Assembly: GCA_025936195.1 (NCBI GenBank)
Contig: JAICTW010000049.1
Location: 1-9,445 of the forward strand
Direction of reading: 5' to 3'
DNA from: Flavisolibacter sp.
Lineage (GTDB): Bacteria > Bacteroidota > Bacteroidia > Chitinophagales > Chitinophagaceae
Length of the DNA stretch: 9,445 bases
Program-made: the position numbers and the translations under genes
In this document: positions 1 through 6,527 of the stretch, one piece after another
How the letters are laid out: the number at the start of each line of letters is the position of its first letter
Position numbering within the stretch: the stretch's first letter is position 1
Notes under the pieces: model-generated
What the model was told of the DNA's origin: nothing
Database searches by the model: none
Seen by the model: the letters and a program-made list of their open reading frames with translations, nothing else

Positions 1-69
1 AAACACCTGCAACAGCACAAAGGCCAGAAAGGTGAAATACCGTCGAATGACAAGGAAAATGTTACGCAT
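1..69 (-). CDS. mreC: Rod shape-determining protein MreC, N-terminal fragment cut by the window edge
   Basis: The minus strand is open from an ATG at 69-67 to the window edge, giving 23 residues that begin MRNIFLVIRRYFTFLAF. A short basic stretch (RNIFLVIRR) followed by a hydrophobic segment is the usual start of Bacteroidota MreC: a cytoplasmic tip and then the single membrane anchor. MreC is the periplasmic scaffold that links MreB filaments to the cell-wall elongation machinery (MreD, RodA, PBP2). It lies directly downstream of mreB on the same strand, the standard mreBC order, with a 76-base gap. No separate TAnnTTTG promoter is apparent in that gap, so co-transcription with mreB is likely. 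The identification rests on 23 residues plus gene order. The rest of the gene lies outside the window. Confidence 0.8.
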   Translation of the reverse strand, partial: MRNIFLVIRRYFTFLAFVLLQVF

Positions 70-80
70 AGAACCTGGAG

Positions 81-146
81 GGTTGAAGGTTAAAGGTTGA
101 AGGTGGTGTTACCCTATGCCTTACACCTTATACCTTTCGCCTTTAT
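81..146. repeat. Bipartite heptad-phased inverted array between mreB and mreC
   Basis: The left arm (81-101) holds three 7-bp units of the form GGTTRAA, followed by GGTGGTG. The right arm (119-146) holds four consecutive 7-bp units of the form CCTTNNN. The arms are complementary in their core (AAGG against CCTT): 85-104 can pair with 125-144 at about 15 of 20 positions. In the mreB-mreC transcript this would be a long imperfect hairpin between the two genes. There is no U-tract after it, so it does not look like a standard intrinsic terminator. The last unit touches the mreB stop codon (146-148). It could tune mreC expression relative to mreB or be a selfish or slippage-derived repeat; the sequence does not decide. 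Confidence 0.7.
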
Positions 147-1171
147 CATCTCATTACAAACGGATAACGGTCATAATTTTTTAAAGCCAACCCTGTGCCG
201 CGTACCACACTCTTCAGTGGATCATCAGCAACATGAACGGGCAGTTTTATTTTTTGGCTCAGTCTTTTATCCAAACCTTTTAATAAAGCACCGCCGCCAG
301 TTAAATACAAACCACGGCGATAAATATCAGCAGCTAATTCAGGAGGTGTTTGCTCTAAAGCTTTTAAAATTGCTTCTTCCATTTTAAAAATGGATTTGTC
401 CAAAGCTTCCGCTATTTCCTGATAACTCACCATGATCTGTTTGGGAATACCGGTAACAAGGTCGCGACCATTTACAGGAAGATCATCCGGTGGATTGTCA
501 ATATCTTTCATAGCGGCACCAATTTGTATTTTGATCTGCTCCGCAGTTCTTTCACCAATTAATAAGGAGTGATAACGGCGAAGTGCTTCCATAATATCAG
601 CAGTAAATTCATCACCGGCAATACGGATGGATTGATCGCAGACAATACCGGCCAGAGCAATAACTGTAATTCCTGTTGTACCACCGCCAATATCAATGAT
701 CATATTACCAACGGGCTCTTCCACATCAATGCCAATACCAAGTGCGGCAGCCATTGGTTCGTGTATCAGATAAACCTCTTTGGCTCCGGCTTGTTCGGCG
801 CTGTCGCGAACGGCACGTTTCTCCACTTCGGTAATGGAAGAAGGAATGCAGATCATCATGCGCCAGCTTGGAGGGAACAAAGGTTTTTTTGGATAAACCA
901 TTTTGATCATTTCACGAAGCATGAGCTCGGCTGCGTTGAAGTCGGCAATCACACCGTCTTTGAGGGGACGAACGGTTTTAATGCTTTCGTGGGTTTTTTC
1001 ATGCATCATCAGAGCCCGTTTGCCTACGGCCAAAACTTCTTTCGGATTGTTGCGGTTCAGGGCTACGATAGAAGGCTCATTCACTACGACTTCATCGTTG
1101 TGGATTATCAAGGTATTGGCGGTTCCCAAGTCTATCGCTATCTCCTGTGTGAACCAATTGAATAGTCCCAT
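146..1171 (-). CDS. mreB: Rod shape-determining protein MreB (bacterial actin homologue)
   Basis: This 341-residue protein has the usual MreB length. Actin-fold ATPase motifs appear in order: phosphate-1 DLGTANT (14-20), IHEPMAAALG (136-145), phosphate-2 DIGGGTT (160-166), the adenosine motif TGGGALL (291-297) and VVRGTG (322-327). The N-terminus MGLFNWF is hydrophobic and amphipathic, as expected for the membrane-binding start of MreB. MreB forms ATP-dependent filaments under the inner membrane that guide lateral cell-wall synthesis with MreC, MreD, RodA and PBP2. The ATG at 1171 places DLGTANT at its normal distance from the start. It is followed by mreC, and a TATCTTTG box lies about 90 bases upstream on the same strand. 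No missing residues or frameshifts were seen. The identification is secure. Confidence 0.97.
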   Translation of the reverse strand: MGLFNWFTQEIAIDLGTANTLIIHNDEVVVNEPSIVALNRNNPKEVLAVGKRALMMHEKTHESIKTVRPLKDGVIADFNAAELMLREMIKMVYPKKPLFPPSWRMMICIPSSITEVEKRAVRDSAEQAGAKEVYLIHEPMAAALGIGIDVEEPVGNMIIDIGGGTTGITVIALAGIVCDQSIRIAGDEFTADIMEALRRYHSLLIGERTAEQIKIQIGAAMKDIDNPPDDLPVNGRDLVTGIPKQIMVSYQEIAEALDKSIFKMEEAILKALEQTPPELAADIYRRGLYLTGGGALLKGLDKRLSQKIKLPVHVADDPLKSVVRGTGLALKNYDRYPFVMR

Positions 1172-1257
1172 GCTGCGTATTGGATTTATATGTTTTTGAA
1201 GGTTCGTGAAAAATTGGTGGAAATAAATTGAAATGTCAAAGTAAAAACGTTGTGGTT

Positions 1258-1265
1258 CAAAGATA
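1258..1265 (-). promoter_or_regulatory. Candidate mreB promoter, Bacteroidota -7 box
   Basis: Read on the minus strand, the bases are TATCTTTG, an exact match to the Bacteroidota -7 consensus TAnnTTTG. If transcription begins about four bases beyond the final G, as that promoter class implies, mreB would have a leader of roughly 80 bases. I see no clear TTG element at the expected -33 distance, so the call rests on the -7 box and its position in a divergent intergenic region. Confidence 0.5.
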
Positions 1266-1294
1266 TTTTTCGGTGAAGGCAGGGTTTAGGAAAT

Positions 1295-1353
1295 GTTTAC
1301 CAGTTTACAACTTACTAAACTTTCAAACTTGTGAACTCGTGAACTTGTAAACT
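1295..1353. repeat. Bipartite 8-bp-period inverted array upstream of the MFS gene
   Basis: The left arm has two 8-bp units beginning GTTTAC (1295-1302 and 1303-1310). The right arm has four clean 8-bp units ending in AAAC or GAAC (1321-1328, 1329-1336, 1337-1344, 1345-1352), preceded by a looser one (1313-1320). The arms are complementary: AGTTTACAA at 1302-1310 and TTGTAAACT at 1345-1353 form a perfect 9-bp inverted repeat around a 34-base centre. The right arm ends where the MFS -7 box begins (they share T1353) and covers the place where its -33 element should sit. The architecture matches the mreB-mreC array although the unit sequence is different. Confidence 0.7.
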
Positions 1354-1360
1354 AATTTTG
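1329..1360 (+). promoter_or_regulatory. Candidate promoter of the MFS gene
   Basis: TAATTTTG at 1353-1360 matches the Bacteroidota -7 consensus TAnnTTTG exactly. A TTG at 1329-1331, inside the 8-bp array, sits 21 bases upstream as a possible -33 element. The predicted transcription start is around 1364, one base before the GTG start codon at 1365, which would make the mRNA leaderless or nearly so. Confidence 0.55.
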
Positions 1361-1364
1361 TTCA

Positions 1365-2552
1365 GTGAAAATTATCAACCGCACGGTGCTCATTCTTTCG
1401 CTGGTAAGTTTGTTTGCAGATATAGCAAGCGAAATGCTTTATCCTGTTATTCCGGTTTATTTGAAAGAGATCGGTTTTTCAGTTTTATTGATTGGCGTTT
1501 TGGAAGGTATCGCGAACTTTACTGCAGGACTGAGCAAAGGTTATTTCGGAAAGTTGAGCGATGAGAAAGGCTTGCGATTGCCTTTTGTAAAGCTCGGATA
1601 TTTTCTGAGCGCTATCTCCAAGCCCATGATGGCTGCTTTTGTTTATCCCCTTTGGATATTTTTTGCAAGAACCGTTGACCGTTTAGGAAAAGGCTTGCGA
1701 ACCGCAGCGAGAGATGCTTTGCTTTCACAAAACGCCACAAAAGAAACCAAGGCAAGAGTGTTTGGATTTCATCGCGGCATGGACACATTAGGAGCTGCCA
1801 TTGGACCCACATTGGCTCTACTGTTCCTGATCTCTTATCCGCATCGCTATACACTCATTTTTCTTTTGGCATTTGTTCCGGGATTGATTTCTGTTGCACT
1901 TATTTTTTTGCTGAAAGAAAAAAGAGAACCTGCATCAACCTTAGGCAAAGGAAATTTTTTCTCCTTTTTTAAATACTGGAACATTGCTTCTGCCGATTAC
2001 AAACGAGTGGTTGTGGGATTGCTACTTCTTGCTTTGTTCAATAGCTCCGATCTATTTCTCATTCTTAAAACCAAACAGGTTACCGGCAGCGATGAACTGA
2101 CCATTGGAGCCTACATCCTGTACAATGTAGTCTTTGCTTTGGCTTCTTATCCTTTAGGTGCCGCTGCTGATAAAATTGGAATTAAAAAAGTATTCTTTAG
2201 TGGTTTGATTTTGTTTGCACTGGTTTATTTTCTTTTTGGTATCACCAATTCTGTTGTTGTTATTTTTTCCGCATTTTTTATTTACGGAATTTATGCTGCG
2301 GCTACGGAGGGAGTCACCAAAGCATGGATTACTAACATGGCGCATACCAGCAATACAGCAACAGCCATTGGTTTTTATACCTCTTGCGAAAGCATTTGCA
2401 CTTTACTGGCAAGCATTATTGCAGGCGCCATTTGGACCGGATTGGGAAGCAGAACCACTTTTTTTATCACCTCCGCTGTGGCTTTGGTAGTCGCCGTTTA
2501 TTTTTTAGTTTACATAAAACGGCATAAAGAGATAAAAGATATTTCCGGCTGA
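1365..2552 (+). CDS. MFS transporter, probable drug or small-molecule exporter
   Basis: This 395-residue protein is rich in hydrophobic segments and consistent with a 12-helix major facilitator in the inner membrane. Family signatures include the loop 2-3 motif GKLSDEKG (62-69), the stretch DRLGKGLRTAARDALL (105-120), which marks one MFS subgroup, and the second-half counterpart YPLGAAADKIG (262-272). The start is GTG at 1365. The next in-frame ATG (residue 24) would remove part of the first helix, so GTG is preferred. The gene is preceded almost directly by a TAATTTTG box. The downstream comEC start is only 6 or 36 bases beyond this stop, so the two are probably co-transcribed. The substrate cannot be told from sequence. 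Proteins of this subgroup are usually annotated as generic MFS or multidrug exporters. Confidence 0.9.
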   Translation: MKIINRTVLILSLVSLFADIASEMLYPVIPVYLKEIGFSVLLIGVLEGIANFTAGLSKGYFGKLSDEKGLRLPFVKLGYFLSAISKPMMAAFVYPLWIFFARTVDRLGKGLRTAARDALLSQNATKETKARVFGFHRGMDTLGAAIGPTLALLFLISYPHRYTLIFLLAFVPGLISVALIFLLKEKREPASTLGKGNFFSFFKYWNIASADYKRVVVGLLLLALFNSSDLFLILKTKQVTGSDELTIGAYILYNVVFALASYPLGAAADKIGIKKVFFSGLILFALVYFLFGITNSVVVIFSAFFIYGIYAAATEGVTKAWITNMAHTSNTATAIGFYTSCESICTLLASIIAGAIWTGLGSRTTFFITSAVALVVAVYFLVYIKRHKEIKDISG

Positions 2553-2577
2553 TCCTGTTTGAAAACAAAAGTTGTTT

Positions 2578-2585
2578 TATCTTTT
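2578..2585 (+). promoter_or_regulatory. Weak candidate -7 box before comEC
   Basis: TATCTTTT matches seven of eight positions expected for TAnnTTTG, with the final G replaced by T. It lies three bases before the ATG at 2589, the same spacing type as the box before the MFS start. A TTG at 2559-2561 sits 16 bases upstream. In an A+T-rich genome this could arise by chance. If functional, it would favour the ATG at 2589 as the comEC start. Confidence 0.25.
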
Positions 2586-2588
2586 AGC

Positions 2589-4670
2589 ATGCCTTTGCCA
2601 ACTGCTTATTTCTGGAACAAAATTCCTTTTGTTCGATTGCTTGTTGCTTTAATTGCAGGCATTGTTTTGCAATGGCAATTGCAGTTTTCCATTTCAATTT
2701 TGCTTATATCATTCACTATCTGCTCCTCGGCTCTTTTGATCTATTTTTCAATTTCCCTGAAATCAAAATTCAGCTTTGGCTATTTTAATGGCATTGCAAC
2801 CAACCTTTTCATTCTCTTAACCGGAGCCATTTTGGTTTGGCTGCATGATGTTCGGCATAATAAAAACTGGATTGGACATAATTACTCCGACAGCAATTAT
2901 GTAGTGGTAACCATTGAAGAACCATTGGTAGAGAAAATCAATTCATTCAAAGCACTGGCAAGAGTTGAGGGAGTCTATTCCAAAAATGATTTCAAAGAAA
3001 AAGCAGGACAGATCATCTTGTATTTTAAAAAAGATTCTTCTCTTCAACAACTGCATTATGGTTCACAAATCGTTTTCAAAAAGCCACTTCCGGAAATAAA
3101 GAATGCAGGCAATCCGGGCAGCTTTGATTACAAGCAATACAGTTTGTTCCAGGGTATCACACATCAAATCAATCTTTCAGCAAACGAGTTTGAAGTTCTT
3201 CCTTCAGAAAATAAAAATTTCTTTCATCAACTTATTTTCAATTGCAGAAGTTGGGTTGTTAAAACACTTCAACGTTTCATCAAAGGAGAAAAGGAACAGG
3301 GACTTGCAGAAGCCTTGTTGATTGGATACAAAGATGATCTTGACAAAAATCTGGTTCAATCCTATACCAATACCGGTGTTGTTCACATCATTGCTATTTC
3401 CGGAATGCATTTAGCATTGATCTATGCTTTGCTGGTTTTACTCACCAAGCCTATTCGGAGAAAAAAACAATTGAAATGGTTTCGAATTGCTTTGATCTTA
3501 TCTGGACTTTGGCTATTTACTTTATTGGCAGGGGCGCAGGCTTCTGTTGTACGTTCCGCTGTTATGTTTACCTGCATTGCCCTTGGCGAAGTACTTTCCA
3601 AACGAACATCTATTTATAATACACTTGCTTTGTCGGCATTTATTTTATTGGCGTATGATCCTTTCTGGCTTTGGGATGTAGGATTTCAACTGTCGTATGC
3701 TGCAGTATTAAGCATTGTGGTCTTCTATCGTCCCATTTATAATTGGTTTTATATTCCTAACAAATCAATTGATTTTATTTGGAAGACGATGGCTATTTCC
3801 ATTGCTGCGCAAATCTTAACCACACCTGTCAGCCTTTATCATTTTCATCAATTTCCTGTTTTGTTTTTACTGACCAATATTGTTGCGGTTCCGCTTTCCA
3901 GTCTGGTATTGTTTGGAGAAATTGCTGTTTGTGTTTTCGCGATCATCTCACCTCTTGCAAAATTTTTAGGATGGTTCACAGAGTTGCTTATATACTGGAT
4001 GAATTCTTACATTGAAAGAATTGAAATTATTTCCTTTTCTCTTTGGAATGGGTTTTACATCACCATTTTTCAAACCATTTTGTTATCAATTGCCGCTATA
4101 CTGATTTGTTTCTGGCTCGTGGAGAAAAGAAAATGGATGCTATGGTTTTCGCTAAGTGCTGTTTTGATCTTTATTGCTTTACGTTCCCTGTCCTTTTCAG
4201 AAGCATATCGTCAAAAAAAACTGGTTGTTTACAATGTTCCGAAGTTTTCAGCCATTGATTTAATTGACGGCAGAAATTACAATTTCATTGGCGATTCAAC
4301 TTTGTTATTTAATGAGTTCATAAGAAACTTCCACATTCAGCCTTCAAGAGTTTTGCATCGGATAGAACAGAACCAAACCCTTCCTGTTTCTTGCAAAGAG
4401 TTTGAGTTTTATACAAAGCGAATTGTAATCATTGATTCAACGCAATATTTTGTTCCGCTTCAAACAAGGCAACCAATTGATGTTTTAGTTCTTTCTAAAA
4501 GTCCAAAACTGTACATCTCCAATCTCATTAAAACTTTTTTTGTTCAGCAGATTGTCATTGATGGTTCTGTTCCGCGATGGAAAGCGAAGCTTTGGAAAAA
4601 GGACTGCGATTCGCTTCATATTCCTTGTTATGATGTTTCTGAAAAAGGTGCTTTTGTGATGAATCTCTAG
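2589..4670 (+). CDS. comEC: ComEC/Rec2-family competence protein, DNA-uptake channel
   Basis: Residue numbers count from an in-frame TTG at 2559 (703 residues); the ATG at 2589 gives 693 and is preferred because the conserved start WNKIPFVRLLVALIAG follows directly. The N-terminal membrane segments are followed by an OB-like soluble part with the family motif NPGSFDY (185-191). Next comes the competence core: ALLIGYKDDL (252-261), HIIAISGMHLALI (276-288), AGAQASVVRSAVM (324-336) and DVGFQLSYAAVLSI (373-386). ComEC carries single-stranded DNA across the inner membrane during natural transformation. The C-terminal region (about 553-703) starts KLVVYNVPKFSAIDLIDG and occupies the place of the metallo-beta-lactamase domain, but shows no HxHxDH metal motif, so nuclease activity in this domain is unlikely. 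Such a reduced C-terminus appears usual in Bacteroidota ComEC. It follows the MFS gene closely, but no functional link is evident. Confidence 0.93.
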   Translation: MPLPTAYFWNKIPFVRLLVALIAGIVLQWQLQFSISILLISFTICSSALLIYFSISLKSKFSFGYFNGIATNLFILLTGAILVWLHDVRHNKNWIGHNYSDSNYVVVTIEEPLVEKINSFKALARVEGVYSKNDFKEKAGQIILYFKKDSSLQQLHYGSQIVFKKPLPEIKNAGNPGSFDYKQYSLFQGITHQINLSANEFEVLPSENKNFFHQLIFNCRSWVVKTLQRFIKGEKEQGLAEALLIGYKDDLDKNLVQSYTNTGVVHIIAISGMHLALIYALLVLLTKPIRRKKQLKWFRIALILSGLWLFTLLAGAQASVVRSAVMFTCIALGEVLSKRTSIYNTLALSAFILLAYDPFWLWDVGFQLSYAAVLSIVVFYRPIYNWFYIPNKSIDFIWKTMAISIAAQILTTPVSLYHFHQFPVLFLLTNIVAVPLSSLVLFGEIAVCVFAIISPLAKFLGWFTELLIYWMNSYIERIEIISFSLWNGFYITIFQTILLSIAAILICFWLVEKRKWMLWFSLSAVLIFIALRSLSFSEAYRQKKLVVYNVPKFSAIDLIDGRNYNFIGDSTLLFNEFIRNFHIQPSRVLHRIEQNQTLPVSCKEFEFYTKRIVIIDSTQYFVPLQTRQPIDVLVLSKSPKLYISNLIKTFFVQQIVIDGSVPRWKAKLWKKDCDSLHIPCYDVSEKGAFVMNL

Positions 4671-4682
4671 TCGTTACCTTTG
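4654..4682 (+). promoter_or_regulatory. purH promoter, Bacteroidota type
   Basis: TACCTTTG at 4675-4682 matches TAnnTTTG exactly, and a TTG at 4654-4656 precedes it by 18 bases. The predicted transcription start near 4686 gives purH a leader of about 30 bases. The -33 element falls inside the last codons of comEC and the -7 box lies just after its stop, so purH can be expressed independently of comEC. This is the best promoter match in the window. Confidence 0.7.
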
Positions 4683-4715
4683 CGGCTCTTTTGATGCCTG
4701 CCTTAATTTTTTTAC

Positions 4716-6371
4716 ATGAGCAAGAAAATAACATCTGCCCTTATTTCTGTTTTTTACAAAGATGGACTGGAGCCGCTTGTACGCGAACTACACAATCAGG
4801 AAATCACCATTTATTCCACTGGTGGCACGCAAAATTTTATTGAGAACCTTGGAATTGAAGTGGTGCCTGTCGAAGACCTCACTTCCTATCCTTCTATTTT
4901 AGGTGGAAGAGTAAAGACCTTGCATCCTTCCGTATTTGGAGGAATACTGGGAAGAAGAAATCATCCGCAGGATGTTCAGGAAATGAAGGATTTTGAAATT
5001 CCCATTATAGATCTGGTGATTGTTGATCTCTATCCTTTTCAGGAAACGGTTGCTAGTACAACAGATGAAAAAACAATCATTGAAAAAATTGATATCGGCG
5101 GACCATCAATGATCCGTGCCGCAGCAAAGAATTTCAATGATGTTGCTGTGATCGCATCAAAGGATGATTACTTCAAACTCGTGGACCTTTTACAAACACA
5201 AGCCGGCAGTTTAACGTTAGATCAAAAAAGGAATTTTGCTGCAAAAGCATTTCAGATCGTTGCTGATTACGATATTGCTATCAACAATTATTTCAACAAA
5301 GAAAAACCATTAACAGTTATTGGTGCAGGGCAGGAAACGGTTTTGCGCTATGGAGAAAATCCGCATCAAAAAGCTGTTTTCTATGGCAACCTGAATGAGT
5401 GTTTTGATCAACTTCATGGAAAGGAAATTTCATACAACAATTTAGTTGACATTGATGCCGCCATTGAATTGATAAAGGAGTTCAGCCCCCACCAAACCTC
5501 CTCCAACGGAGGAGGCTTAGCCAAAACACAGCCCAGGCTTAATGAAGTTGCAAGCAATTTATCAGCCTCCTCGAAAAGCGAGGTACGTGAGCAGATGGCT
5601 TCACCCGTTGGGGGAAGTCGGATGGGGGCCGGACCTTGCACCTTCGCTATCATCAAGCACACGAATGTTTGTGGTATTGCCATAAGAGAAGAAGTTGCTG
5701 ATGCCTGGAAGCATGCACTGGCAGGAGATCCAGAAAGTGCATTCGGCGGCGTATTGATTTGCAATGCAAAAATTGATGAAGCAACTGCGCAAGCCATTAA
5801 TGAAATCTTTTTTGAAGTATTGATCGCTCCTTCTTTTGACGATAAAGCTTTGCAGATTTTGAAATCAAGGAAGAACAGAATTCTATTGCAATTAAAAAAT
5901 ACCAACACTACTTCAGACATTTACAAGAATGCCGTGAACGGAACTTTAGAACAGGGAAAAGACGCCGGCAATTTTGAAAAGTGGGAAGAAGTTGGTGGCA
6001 GAGCAAGCAATGAAAGAGAGAAAGAAGATTTAGTATTTGCGAACCTGGTTTGCAAACATTTAAAGTCAAACGCCATCGCTTTGATAAAGAATAAACAATT
6101 AGTTGGTAAAGGTTGCGGACAAACCAGTCGCGTGGATGCAACCAGACAGGCCATTGAAAAAGCAAAGCAGTTTAATTTTGATTTAACCGGCGCGGTAATG
6201 GCAAGCGACGCTTTCTTTCCCTTCAATGATTCAGTGCAAATTGCTCATCAGGCTGGTGTTACTGCATTCATACAGCCCGGCGGTTCTATAAGAGATAAAG
6301 ACAGCATTGATTATTGTGTTGCTAATAATTTGGCAATGGTAATGACCGGCATTCGTCATTTCAGGCACTGA
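4716..6371 (+). CDS. purH: Bifunctional AICAR formyltransferase / IMP cyclohydrolase PurH, with an in-frame insertion
   Basis: PurH formylates AICAR using 10-formyl-tetrahydrofolate and closes the ring to IMP, the last two steps of purine synthesis, in the cytoplasm. The N-terminal cyclohydrolase (MGS-like) domain shows STGGT (34-38), GGRVKTLHP (63-71) and GGPSMIRAAAKN (128-139). The formyltransferase domain shows RYGENPHQ (211-218), catalytic Lys314-His315 in IIKHTNVCG, DPESAFGG (338-345), GQTSRVDA (468-475) and ASDAFFPF (496-503), and ends in GIRHFRH. The 551 residues exceed the roughly 505-510 usual in this phylum. Residues about 257-306 are hydrophilic, G/S/P-rich and unlike the family, and coincide with a hairpin-rich DNA insertion. 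In the family this spot is the loop between the helix ending here in LIKEF and the strand leading into the catalytic Lys-His. All catalytic motifs remain, so the enzyme is probably active. The ATG at 4716 lies about 30 bases from the predicted transcription start. Confidence 0.96.
   Translation: MSKKITSALISVFYKDGLEPLVRELHNQEITIYSTGGTQNFIENLGIEVVPVEDLTSYPSILGGRVKTLHPSVFGGILGRRNHPQDVQEMKDFEIPIIDLVIVDLYPFQETVASTTDEKTIIEKIDIGGPSMIRAAAKNFNDVAVIASKDDYFKLVDLLQTQAGSLTLDQKRNFAAKAFQIVADYDIAINNYFNKEKPLTVIGAGQETVLRYGENPHQKAVFYGNLNECFDQLHGKEISYNNLVDIDAAIELIKEFSPHQTSSNGGGLAKTQPRLNEVASNLSASSKSEVREQMASPVGGSRMGAGPCTFAIIKHTNVCGIAIREEVADAWKHALAGDPESAFGGVLICNAKIDEATAQAINEIFFEVLIAPSFDDKALQILKSRKNRILLQLKNTNTTSDIYKNAVNGTLEQGKDAGNFEKWEEVGGRASNEREKEDLVFANLVCKHLKSNAIALIKNKQLVGKGCGQTSRVDATRQAIEKAKQFNFDLTGAVMASDAFFPFNDSVQIAHQAGVTAFIQPGGSIRDKDSIDYCVANNLAMVMTGIRHFRH
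5484..5633. repeat. Palindromic element inserted in frame within purH
   Basis: This segment of about 150 bp (50 codons) has inverted ends. The 25 bases from 5485 match the reverse complement of the right end (ending at 5629) at about 20 positions, both starting GCCCCCA and both containing CCAACGG. Each end folds on itself: the left has CCTCCTCC and GGAGGAGG around the loop AAC, and the right has TTCACCC and GGGGGAA around GTT. A third hairpin, CCTCG/CGAGG, lies at 5568-5582. My hand count gives about 57% G+C against about 34% in the 80 bases upstream. It encodes no transposase. The limits are approximate; no target duplication is obvious. It resembles REP/MITE-like or Rickettsia palindromic elements in behaviour, not in recognised sequence. 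Confidence 0.75.
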
Positions 6372-6381
6372 GAAAGTAATG

Positions 6382-6409
6382 CAAAGCCGAAAGTCCGGAG
6401 TTCAAAGTC
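6382..6409 (+). repeat. Short degenerate AAAGTC-type repeat after purH
   Basis: Related words AAAGCCG, AAAGTCCGG, AGTTC and AAAGTC follow one another within 28 bases just after the purH stop. Spacing is irregular (5-9 bases), so this is weaker than the other arrays in the window. It may be a decayed member of the same general class. Confidence 0.3.
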
Positions 6410-6413
6410 AGTG

Positions 6414-6443
6414 CATTCATGAAGCAGAAGAGATGCATGAATG
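6414..6443. terminator. Small hairpin downstream of purH, possible weak terminator
   Basis: CATTCATG (6414-6421) and CATGAATG (6436-6443) form a perfect 8-bp stem around a 14-base loop, extendable by a G-U pair. It lies about 40 bases past the purH stop in a convergent gap, where a terminator is expected. It is A+T-rich and no U-tract follows, so intrinsic termination is doubtful. The rest of 6372-6527 holds no gene that I can support. Confidence 0.3.
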
Positions 6444-6527
6444 TTGTGTAGGAATTGCCAACGGTTAATCCTTTATTGATTTTGTATCAAGCTACCTTAA
6501 GTCTATAACAATCTAAAGAACTCTTCA

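Noticed and set aside
81..146. Rho-independent terminator between mreB and mreC
   Set aside because: The stem is imperfect and long, no U-tract follows on the transcript strand, and mreC would lose expression unless it had its own promoter, which is not apparent.
97..387. A 96-codon plus-strand frame across the mreB-mreC gap
   Set aside because: It starts inside the heptad array and continues antisense through the conserved C-terminus of mreB. There is no promoter or conserved motif.
569..1165. A 198-codon open frame on the plus strand, antisense to mreB
   Set aside because: It lies wholly inside mreB, which has all its actin-fold motifs. The antisense translation shows no family motif, and its length is explained by the codon use of the opposite strand.
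5484..5633. Intein or self-splicing insertion in purH
   Set aside because: Fifty residues is far too short, and there are no intein boundary residues (Cys/Ser start, His-Asn end). The DNA hairpins point to a palindromic repeat instead.
5414..5920. A 168-codon open frame antisense to purH covering the insertion
   Set aside because: I considered it as a possible gene carried by the palindromic element. It extends far beyond the element into conserved purH sequence on both sides and has no recognisable domain, so it is a shadow frame.
1365..6371. A single functional operon of MFS exporter, ComEC and PurH
   Set aside because: purH has its own strong promoter match at 4654-4682, and the three proteins share no pathway. 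Read-through may occur, but a functional unit is not supported.
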